Assembly (NCBI GenBank): GCA_017893485.1
Contig: CM030368.1
Coordinates: 108,383,549-108,447,548 of the forward strand
Origin: Hemerocallis citrina
Lineage: Eukaryota; Streptophyta; Magnoliopsida; Asparagales; Asphodelaceae
Reading direction: 5' to 3'
DNA length: 64,000 bases
Part shown: one piece after another, positions 35,601 through 44,741 of the stretch
Layout: each line of letters opens with the position of its first letter
How positions within the stretch are numbered: the stretch's first letter is position 1
Program-made: the position numbers and the translations under genes
The notes under the pieces: generated by a model
What the model was told of the DNA's origin: nothing
Databases searched by the model: none
The model's input: the letters and a program-made list of their open reading frames with translations, nothing else

Positions 35601-36310
35601 AATAAATACAAGACTTGACATACATGATACCTGATACATGATCACCAGTACATGCTTCTTGACAACTGTTTACCTGTTACCTGATACATGGTTACCTGCT
35701 TGCATGACACCTGTTACATGTTATATATACCTGTTGTTACTTGATCCTGTTCATGATTCATGCTAGTTGTTTCATTTTGTTATCATGCCTAATCCATGCT
35801 ATTTATTTCTCTTTCCCATGTACTTGTATCCTGCACTACAAGCGGCCCGTAACTTGCATTGACGGGAGTTTATTTTCTTTTTCTTCTTCCTACAATTTTT
35901 TTAAATTGCAGATCAGGATGACCAGTTGCCTGATGGAGTTGGTGATAAGAGGTACTAGTTGTTGGGGTTTTGCTTTTTTAATTTCCTGCTATTATCATTA
36001 TTATTTCATGTTGCTACTTGAATAATGTATCTGTACTTGAAATTATTTGTATTTGGGCAATGTGACCAAGGATTATTAACTTATTCAGATCTGGTTTATT
36101 TGAGATTAGTATATTTTGGTTTCAAGTAAATTCCTATTGGTATTCTGATTCATATATGCATGCTTGGTTGACTTTTTATGATTCCGACTCTGATTATTTC
36201 TGTGAGATATTGTAAAAATGCTGAATAGCTTATGGATGATGAAAATCATTCGCTGGGCTTAGTCATGTATCCATATTCCATATTCTCTTTTTAGAAAGCG
36301 GAGCGTGACA
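32695..36310 (+). mobile_element. Element C 5' LTR
   Basis: 3616 bp from TGTAACACCTGTTTTCC to GCGGAGCGTGACA. C-rich leader at 33180-33600, donor-like TTAAGGCAAGTAAC at 33719-33732, about 2.1 kb AT-rich sequence, the GTAACTTGCATTGACGGG block at 35850-35867, acceptor-like AAATTGCAG ending at 35911, and the GATGACCAGTTGCCTGATGG block. The counterpart of the 3' LTR's TATA box is degraded (about 33160). Aligns with the 3' LTR (41196-44741) along nearly its full length. Confidence 0.85.
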
Positions 36311-36320
36311 AGGTTTTTAG

Positions 36321-36338
36321 TGGTATCAGAGCCCAGGT
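36321..36338 (+). other. Element C primer-binding site
   Basis: TGGTATCAGAGCCCAGGT, complementary to the 3' end of plant initiator-Met tRNA with one extra C, 10 bp after the LTR end. Confidence 0.9.
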
Positions 36339-36508
36339 TTCGCTAATGTATTAGTTTGACTGATATATTAGACAAGCTTGGCTCAATCTGGGATTGGCTC
36401 AACATTACACAAACCATGCATACATAAATGAATTATAATCAACTTTGATCCGGATTCTAATTGTTTTTGGTTTTGTGCAAACTATGCCTCATATAGGCCG
36501 TCACCACT

Positions 36509-37643
36509 GTGTTGGAATGGTTGATCAATATGCAGCAGAACCATAGTGACTTAGTGATGGCTGCTTTGGAGACTGCTTGGGTTTCACCGCCCGCTGTGCC
36601 TATGCAGGCAGCTCTTCCTCCCCGTCCGGGTACAATCACTGACTTCATGAGGTTGTATCCACACAGGTTTCAGGCACTGAGACATCTTTGGAGGCAGAAC
36701 AGTAGTTGATCCGGACTTAGCAACTGCTTTTGGCAGCTAAAGATGCAGATGCAGATAGAGTGGATGTGGTGGCCTTCCAGCTGGTGGATCTGGCTCATAT
36801 TTGGTGGAGGTCCGAGTCCGAAAGGCTCGAATGACCGATCTTTTAGGCCACGTTCAGTAGGAGCTTCTTTGAGAAGTTCTTCCCTAGCAGCACTAGAATT
36901 GAAATGGAGCAACAATTCCTAGCCCTGAAATAGGTTGGTCTTTATTTCTAGTAATGGAATTTTGTTACATATTGTCCATGGAATGTTGTAACATGAGACT
37001 TTCTTGAAACATGAATCCAGGTCTGTGGATGAGTATGCAGCTAAATTTACAAAACTTAGCCACTTTGCAACCGTTCTTGTGGCGAACGAAGAGAACATGG
37101 CTCATAGATTCATATTGGGACTTGAGCGAGACATTAAGGTTCAACTTGTCTCCCTTTACTTGCATACTTATGCTGAAGCTCTCGAGGCAGCTCGAGCTCA
37201 GAAGAAGGCTCGTGGTGGATTGACTCCTTCTCAGCGGACTGTTTCGCACTCTGCTGTTGCTAGGCCTTCTGGTGGGCTGGTTCGGAGGCCTGTTTCTGCC
37301 CATCCCGTCAGGGCAGCCCCTTACTCTTCTGCTTGGTCCCAGAGGGCTAGTTTCTGCGACTTTTGCCAGTTGGCTGGGCATGATCGCAGGGAGTGTAGGC
37401 GTGCCAACCGCCGATGCTTTGGTTGTGGTGCTGCTAACCATTCATTGTAGGATTGCCCGTAGCAGAGGATGGCTCTTCCAGCCAGGGGTCAAGTTCAGCA
37501 GGTAGCCCCAGCTCGTGGTCCTACTTGGCCACCTCTTCCTTCTCAGCACCAGATTATCGGTCGGAGTACCGATGCCCCCAGGAGAGGTCAGGCTTTCAAC
37601 TTGACTGCTGCTGATGCTGGGACAACAGAGGGTGTTGTTCCAG
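36509..37643 (+). pseudogene. Element C gag, two exons, decayed
   Basis: N-terminal part MLEWLINMQQNHSDLVMAAL, capsid core TITDFMRLYPHRFQAL, DVVAFQLVDLAHIWW and EMEQQFLALK up to 36933. An intron-like stretch follows, then SVDEYAAKFTKLSHFA from 37022. Two intact zinc knuckles: CDFCQLAGHDRREC (about 37355-37396) and CFGCGAANHSL followed by a stop and DCP. Ends FNLTAADAGTTEGVVPG at 37643. Frameshifts near 36690 and several stops prevent a full Gag. Nucleocapsid knuckles bind the element's RNA. Confidence 0.85.
36934..37012 (+). other. Intron-like interruption 1 in element C gag
   Basis: 79 bp beginning GTTGGTC and ending TTGAAACAT, at the same gag position as element B's first interruption (after EMEQQF..L, before the DEYA block). 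The preceding codon is TAG where B has CAG. The expected AG acceptor appears mutated to AT. Removal restores the reading frame to SRSVDEYAAKF. Confidence 0.55.
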
Positions 37644-37794
37644 GTATATTCTTGCTTTTTGTTGTTTTACTGTTTCTCTTTTGTTTCTTTTCATTTCTCT
37701 TGCATTTATTCTTTTATATTAACTTTCTACATTTTGTTTTTCCTCAAACCTGTTCAACCATTCTTTTCCCCTTGTCTTTTTTATTCTATCTTAG
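37644..37794 (+). other. Intron-like interruption 2 in element C (gag/protease)
   Basis: 151 bp, CCAG|GTATATTC ... TTCTATCTTAG|GTGTTATCC, with canonical GT and AG, a strong pyrimidine tract and T-rich content. It splits a codon after its first base, and removal reads VVPG-VILVCSF in frame. Same position as in B. The acceptor side is also preserved in element D (49162). Confidence 0.75.
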
Positions 37795-38176
37795 GTGTTA
37801 TCCTTGTTTGCTCTTTTCCTACTTATGTTCTCTTTGATTCTGGGGTAACCCATTCATTCGTCTCTTCTCGGTTTGTGGCTCACCATCAGTTGGAGTGCAG
37901 CATCATGCTATAGGCTTGAAACATTGTGACAGGTGGGGAAATTGTCATTTGTTCCCGGGAGTGCAGGCAATGTCCCTTGATTATTGGTGGCACAATTTCA
38001 TGGCCAACCTGATTGTAATTGGGAATTCAGGATTCGATGTTATTCTCAGTATGGATCGATTGGGTGAATCCCACGCCATTATTGATTGCCGTGCCAAGAA
38101 AGTTGGGTTCTGGATTCCGGATCACGCAGAGTTTGAGTTCCATGCTGGGGAGATGTGGGAGATGTGGCCGAGCTGA
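37795..38176 (+). pseudogene. Element C protease region
   Basis: Aspartic protease with active site LFDSGVTHSFVS (Asp-Ser-Gly retained) and, after a frameshift near 37915, the second hallmark block [20 protein letters not shown] and [12 protein letters not shown]. It would cleave Gag-Pol. Broken by a stop at 37911-37913 and by frame changes. Confidence 0.8.
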
Positions 38177-39150
38177 GGCTGCAGTTGATCAAGAGGTTTG
38201 TGCGATGGAATTGCAATTAGGCTGTGAGGCTGCACCTCTAGTAGTACGGTGTTTCCTGGATGTTTTTCCAGAAGAGTTGTCTGGCTTACTCCATGATCGG
38301 GATGTGGAGTTCAGTATTGAAGTTCAGCCTGGTATGGCACCGATATTGAAGAGTCCCTATAGGATGGCACCAGTTGAGTTAGTAGAGCTTAATGTGCAGA
38401 TTCACGAGTTGCTTGATTTGTGGTTCATCAGACCCAGTGATTCGCCTTGGGGTGCTCCAGTTCTTTTTGTCAACAAGAAGGATGGTAGTCGTCGACTATG
38501 TGTGGATTATCGGGAATTGAACAGTGTTATGTGAAGAACAGGTATCCGTTGCCCAGAATCAATGATTTGTTTGATCGGTTGAGTTGAGCTGCTATTTTCT
38601 CGAAGTTGGATCTTCATTCTAGGTATCATCAGGTCAAAGTGAGGGTGACTGATGTACAGAAGACTGCATTCATGACCAGATATGGGCATTATAAGTATCT
38701 TGTGATGCCGTTCGGGGTCACGAACGTGCCTGCTATATTCATGAGTCTTATGAACAGGGAGGGTCTCTTCCCAGTTCATGCATAGATTTGTGGTGGTCTT
38801 CATTGATGAAATTTTGGTGTATTCTCGAAATCGGGAAGATCATGCTGAGCATCTTAGGTTGGTTATGCAGACTTTGAGAGATAATCAGATCTATAGGAAA
38901 CTCAGCAAGTGCGAGTTCTGGCTCGACAGGGTCACTTTCTTGGGGCACATTATCTCGGGCGATGGTATTTCTGTGGATTCGGCCAAGGTTGAGGCTGTGA
39001 GGGATTGGCCAGTTCCCTTGTCAGTTTCTGAGGTACGGAGTTTTCTTGGTCTAGCTGGCTATTATCGAAAATTCATCCAAGATTTTTCGAAGATAGTGGG
39101 GCCATTTACTAAGCTGACACGGAAGGATCAGATGTTTTGTTGGTCTGAGG
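38177..39150 (+). pseudogene. Element C reverse transcriptase
   Basis: Order of RT motifs: [56 protein letters not shown] (to 38534), then after a 1-base loss [43 protein letters not shown], and after another break [19 protein letters not shown]. The catalytic FIDD motif reads FIDE (Glu at 38808-38810), which should abolish polymerisation. Thumb and connection follow ([18 protein letters not shown]). At least two frameshifts and one in-frame stop (38587). Clearly a pseudogene. Confidence 0.9.
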
Positions 39151-39600
39151 CTCTTAGTGAGGCTTTTGCTAAGTTGAAGAGTAGGTTGATGTCAGCGCAA
39201 GTGTTGACTATTTCAGATGGTTCAGGCAGACTTGTAATTCACTGTGATACTTCTAGTAAGGGTCTTGGAGCAGTTCTGATGCAGAAGGGCCGAGTCATTG
39301 CTTATGCATCGAGACAGTTGAGGCTGCATGAAAAGAACTCTCCGACTCATGACTTGGAGTTAGCAGCAGTGATCCTTGCATTTAAGCTGTGGAGACATTA
39401 TTTACTTGGAACCGAGTGGAGATCTTTACAGACCACAAAAGTCTCAAATACGTCTTTACCTGAAAGGAGTTGAACATGAGGCAAAGGCATTGGTTGGAGC
39501 TTATGGCCGATTATGACATCAGTTTGTAATACCATCCTGGTAAAGTGAACTTGGTGCTAGAATCTTTGAGCAGGAGACCAACAGCTATGTTCCTAACTCA
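39151..39600 (+). pseudogene. Element C RNase H
   Basis: [19 protein letters not shown], then [54 protein letters not shown]; after a frameshift near 39425, NMRQRHWLELMADYD and YHPGKVNLV. Catalytic Asp (HCDTS) and Glu (DLELAA) are visible. An in-frame stop (TAA) lies near 39528. It would remove the RNA strand during cDNA synthesis. Confidence 0.85.
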
Positions 39601-40640
39601 GTAGAGAGATTTGATTGAGCAGATGCGGAGGTTAGAGTTGGATGTGTTATTGCCGAGTTCTGATCAGAGTTGTTTGGTGATCCAGCTTCAGTCGTCTCTT
39701 GTTGATCAGATCAAAAGGGCGCAGGCTAGTGATGAGCAGTTGCAGGGTTTTCGAGCTGAGGTAGAGTCTGGTTTCAGAACGGACATGGTTATTCATGCTG
39801 ATGGATCACTTCGTTTTGGATCCAGGTTATGTGTCCCGAAGGGTGAAGTTCGTCAAAGGTTGCTTGAGGAAGCCCACCAGTCATCGTATTCTATCCATCC
39901 TGGCAGTAATATGATGTATCGGGATTTGATGTTTCATTTCTGGTGGCATGGTATGAAGAGAGTTGTGGATCGATTTGTTTCTCAGTGTTTGATCTACCAG
40001 CAGGTTAAGGCAGAGCATCAGAGGACCGCTGGACTTCTTCAACCGCTTTTCATTCCGGAGTGGAAGTGGGAACATATCACTATGGATTTTGTTACTGCTT
40101 TGCCGAGGATTCTTAACAGTCATAATGCCATTTGGGTGATTATCGAACATTTGACGAAGAGTGCTCACTTCATTCCCTTCCGTGTCGGGCAGTCTACTGA
40201 GAGCCTAGGTTAGAAGTACAAGTAAGAGATTGTCAAACTTTATGGGGTTCCAGTTAGTATTGTATCCGATAGGGATACGAGATTCAGACCTCAGTTTTGG
40301 GAGAGTCTTCAGAGCAGTTTAAGGAGTAACCACAGACAGATGGACAGTCAGAGAGGACCATCCAAATTCTTGAGGACATGTTGAGGTCCTGTATGCTGCA
40401 GTTCAGTGGATCATGGAAGGACCATTTGCATCTCGTAGAGTTCTCATACAATAACAGCTTTCAGGCCAGACTTAAAGCTGCACCGTTCGAGGCAGTTCAT
40501 GGTCGAAAGTGCAGATCAGCAGTGTGCTGGGATGACATTGGTGAGAGAAAGTTGCTTGGTCCGGAGTTGATCACCAGGACAGTTGATGCGGTGGTTCAGA
40601 TCAGGAAGCACTTGCAGGCAGCTCAGGATAGGCAAAGGTG
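39601..40640 (+). pseudogene. Element C integrase
   Basis: Zinc finger with HQSSYSIHPGS and QCLIYQQVKAEHQ: the second Cys of the CxxC pair is Tyr. Core: WEHITMDFVTALPR with the first Asp, then IIEHLTKSAHF (Glu where Asp is usual). After a stop at 40213 comes YGVPVSIVSDRDTRFRPQFW with the second Asp, then a deletion of about 30 bp near 40322 that removes the block before PQTDGQSERTIQ, which carries the catalytic Glu. Continues HLVEFSYNNSFQA and CRSAVCWDDIGERKLLGPEL to a TGA at 40639-40641. Confidence 0.88.
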
Positions 40641-41094
40641 ATGGGCTGATGTCCATCGGAGTGCTTTGGAGTTTGAGGTTGGTGACCATGTTTTCTTAAA
40701 CGTATTGCCTTGGCACGGTGTCATTCGGTTTGGTGGTGGGGGCAAGCTCAGCCATAGGTTTATTGGACCGTTTGACCATGTGGAAAGAGTAGGCAAGGTG
40801 GTCTATCGTCTTGCATTGCCACCAGCTTTATCAGGAGTGCACGATGTTTTCCATGTCTCACAACTCAGGAGATATATCTTAAATGAGAGCCACGTCATCG
40901 ACTATTCTGAGTTGACCGTTCGGCCCGATTTGACTTGTGAGATTCCGCCAGTTGCTATTGTGGATTGGCGGGAGAAAGTGCTTAAGAACAGGGTCATCAA
41001 GCTGGTTTGTGTTTCTTGGAATCCTCACTCGCTCGGTGAGTCGACTTGGGAGCTAGAGGAGGAAATTAAGTAGAAATTTCCTCAGCTTTTTTGT
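40641..41094 (+). pseudogene. Element C integrase C-terminus and chromodomain
   Basis: After the stop the same frame continues: FEVGDHVFLNV, HRFIGPFDHVERVGKV, SGVHDVFHVSQLRRYIL, HVIDYSELTVRPDLTCEIPP, then the chromodomain VIKLVCVSWNPHSLGESTWELEEEIK, a stop at 41071-41073, and KFPQLF. From 40666 to 41070 it is uninterrupted, the best-preserved stretch of the element. The chromodomain places C in the chromoviruses, most like Tekay/Del. Confidence 0.9.
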
Positions 41095-41179
41095 GTAGCT
41101 TTTTGTTTCGTTCTTTCTTTTCTATTCGGGGTTACCCTATGTATTTCTTGTTTAAATTTCGAGAACGAAATTCTTCTTG

Positions 41180-41195
41180 TTAGGTGGGTAGGATT
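41180..41195 (+). other. Element C polypurine tract
   Basis: TTAGGTGGGTAGGATT directly before the LTR start at 41196. The equivalent tract is present in B, D and F. Confidence 0.8.
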
Positions 41196-44100
41196 TATAA
41201 CCCCTATTTTTCATTTTCCGTATATTAAGTGTATTTTCTTTTTTCATGTATTTGATTCTTGTTGTCTCTTTTTTTGAACCGTATATTGGAACTTATTTTA
41301 TTTCGATATCTTTATTAATTTGATTTGTCTTTCTCTTTTATTGATCTTCTTGATTCTTTTGTCAAACTTTTGTTCCGTCTCCTTTTGATTGAGCTATTAT
41401 TTTTTTTTATCCTCTTTATTTTAATTGTTCATGCCCTATTTTATTTATCCATTTGTGCCCATCTCATTTTATTTGGATCTATTATTTCCCTAATCCTATT
41501 CAACCCTACACTTATACCATATTGGAAACCCATTAAACCTAATATACCCAAACCCAATACCCATCTGCACCTAACTACCCTTTAACACCTCCTGAACACC
41601 CCTATTCACTTCAGCTATCATCTTCCAAAAGCCTAACCCTAATACTTTTTCCCCATATATAAAACCATACTCGTTTGCCCAATGCTCCCCCCATCAGCCG
41701 CCTCTCTCATCCCCTTCACCTCCCGCTCTCCCTCTGTGCACCCTCGTCACAGCCGGACTACAGTGCCCTGTGTGAACCCATCCCCCGATCTCCTAACCCT
41801 TCTCCCGACCTCCAACTCTTCCACCCCGTGCACCTGCACCCATCGACGCCCTCTCATCCGCACCAAATCGCGTCCCCGCCTACAACGCGCCCCAGCACCG
41901 TACTGCATCCCCCTGTGCGCACCATCCCTATCTCGACGCGCCGTAGGCAGCGATAGCCTATAGCAGTAGTGCAGTTTCTTTGCAGTGTGCTTTGCCCTCC
42001 CTCCGGCCATCGACGATGCTTTCACTTCCTAGTTGCCGCCATTCCCCGTTGTGCTCACCCCGTTGTCGTCTTCTCGTCCGTCTCTCCCTCTCTTCGAGTG
42101 CGAGTGTTGGTTCGTCGGTATTGAGTTTGTGTGCTCGTTGTTGTGTTCGTTGGGTTCGTTGCCTAGGAATCTGTTCCCGTTATTCTTGCTTTGCACCATT
42201 TTCGTCGTCAATTAAAGCAAGTAACTTGTATTCTTTTCTTTGTGTAATACAAGTAGTAAATATCGCATGTAGTGTAGTTGGGTTCTAGAGACAATTCGTC
42301 TGTGAATCCTCTATTATATATTGTCTCTATTGTTTTGATTCGACCATAGTTCCCTCAAGACATACATGATATGAAACAATTAGGGATGACCACTTTCTGG
42401 ATGTGTATATGCATGCTATTTTGTAATATCTTGTGCTTGAGGTGTTATTTGTGCTATACTTGTTGTAGACTTGCAAAATACCCTACACCATGTTGTTTGG
42501 ACATTTAGTACACCATATTTCATGTTTGCTTATGATTTGGACAATTTCCGTACGATCTATGTTGATTTGTGCATGAACAATAATTCTGTATTTTCTGTTA
42601 TCTTGTTTTCATTCAGTATTTTAGACCCTATTAAGGTCTGTATATTAAAATTATTTGTGAACATGAACAGTAGAGAATTCTGTCTATTTTCCAACCCTTC
42701 TGACAGATCTCAGTTTCGTTTTACAAGTTGTGAGCTATGCAAGTTGTGATCTCAGTTTCGTTTTACAAGTTTTACAAGTTGTGAGCTATTTTACTACAGA
42801 GGTGTAGAGAGATTTCCAGATATTGTTTTCTATGAATTCTGAAGAGCAATATATATTTATCGTGATGTTAATGGTATTATTTCGATCCAATATTTTGCAC
42901 AATACAACTAGACCTAATTGGGATTAACCCTAAATTTTTGTTGATTTATTTGATAAGTTTTACAAACTATTCTGTGCTTGCAAACAACTACTATACTAAC
43001 AAAATTGTCTTGCTGTTCTGTAAAAAAACTTAAATTCAACCTGATTCTACTTGCTTTCTATAAAATCTTTGTGAATATGAAAGTTATCCTCCTGTATCTA
43101 GTTTATCACCCTTTTGATGGATCTGGATTTCTATTTACCTTTCGTGAGAACTTGTTGTTTTCGTACTGTAGTGCTTATGATTCCAGATTTACAAAACTAC
43201 TATTTCTTGTCGGTTTCTGATTTTACTTGACTATTCTATATAAATTGGAAAATTATGAAACTTCATTATCTGTTACTAAACATACTAGGGAATACCCCAG
43301 ATTTTTTGTGGATTTAATTTGAGAGTTTTCATGCTGTTTTCCTGTTCTTGAATACAAACTTCTGATTTCTGGCTGAACATGTTTTCTGGATTCAAATTTG
43401 ATTTGAGTTATGTTTTTGTGAAATACCATATGACTTATATATATTTGCTGGATTTGGTCGGGAGTCTATTTTTCAAATTCATTGACGGATCTAGGTTTGC
43501 ATATTTGAAGCAACGAAAATTCTAGATTTAGTACAGTACTGTCTTGCTGTCCTGAGCTAGAATTTTCGTTCTATTCTTTTATAAGTTGTCTTTCACTTGT
43601 ACATGTTTAATCTTCATCCTGAACCTGTTACTTGTTCATGCCATGTTATTCTTGCCTTGTTTGTGTTACATACATGCCTGTTTGATTAAAAATAACAAAA
43701 TAACCGAGCCGGGGTTAAGAAAAAAGATCAAGTAGTGGAAAATATAGAATTGTGTACTTGGAAAGGGGCCCGTGTTTCCCACCTATTTATCTGTTACCTG
43801 TTACCTATTATATGATCATGAATGATTCTGATTCCTTGCTACATACTTCTTTATGGGAGGGGGTACTCAGAAAGGGGCCCGTGTTTCCCACCTGTTACCT
43901 AACTACATACTTCCTACAGGAGGGTATGCATGGTGGGGACTTAGTCCTACCTATTGTATGATTACCTGTTACCTGATGCATGATTACCTATTACATGATA
44001 CCTGTACCTGTGTCTGTTTACATCATACCTGAGTACACAGCCCTATAAACTCCACTACGAAATCTAAAACGCATACTTGTTTGAATGTAGCAATCATGTG

Positions 44101-44741
44101 GTAAAAAGATGGACGCATGAAGTGCTACCTAGATAGTAATAAGTACAAGACTTGACATACATGATACCTGATACATGATCACATGTACATGCTTCTTGAC
44201 ACCTGTTTACCTCTTACCTGATACATGTTTACATGCTTACATGACACCTGTTACATGTGATATATACCTGTTATTACGTGATCATGTTCATGATTCTTGC
44301 TAGTTGTTCTGTTTTGTTATCATGCCTATTCCATGCTATTTGTTTTCATTTTCCATGTACTTGTATCCTGCACTACAAGCGGCCAGTAACTTGCATTGTC
44401 GGGAGTTTGTTTTCTTTTTCTTCTTCCTACAATTTTGTTAAATTGCAAATCAGGGTGACTAGTTGCCTGATGGAGTTGGTGATATGAGATACTAGTTACT
44501 GGGGTTTTGCTATTTCTATTTCCTGCTATTATCATTATTATTTCATGTTGCTACTTGAATAATGTATCTGTGATTGGATTTATTTGTATTTGGGCAATGT
44601 GATCCAGGATTATTAACTTATTCAGATCTGCTTTATTTGAGATTAATATATTTTGGTTTCAAGTAAATTCTTGTTGGTATTTTGGTTCATATATGCATGC
44701 TTGGTTGACTTTTCATGCTTCTGACTCTGATTATTTCTGTG
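41196..44741 (+). mobile_element. Element C 3' LTR, 3'-truncated
   Basis: Starts TATAACCCCTATTTTTC (TG changed to TA). TATA box TATATAAAA at 41656-41664, C-rich leader 41675-42030, degenerate donor AAAGCAAGTAAC near 42217. Ends abruptly after GATTATTTCTGT at 44741. The last 100 bp or so of the LTR (the CTTATGGATGATG block and the GGGCGTGACA terminus) are missing, and element D's LTR begins here. A 48-bp internal repeat (CAGTTTCGTTTTACAAGTTG twice) lies at 42711-42780. Confidence 0.85.
41656..41664 (+). promoter_or_regulatory. TATA box in element C 3' LTR
   Basis: TATATAAAA about 460 bp into the LTR, followed about 20-30 bp later by the C-rich leader. This would put U3 at roughly 490 bp and leave about 3 kb as R plus U5. 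Confidence 0.6.
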
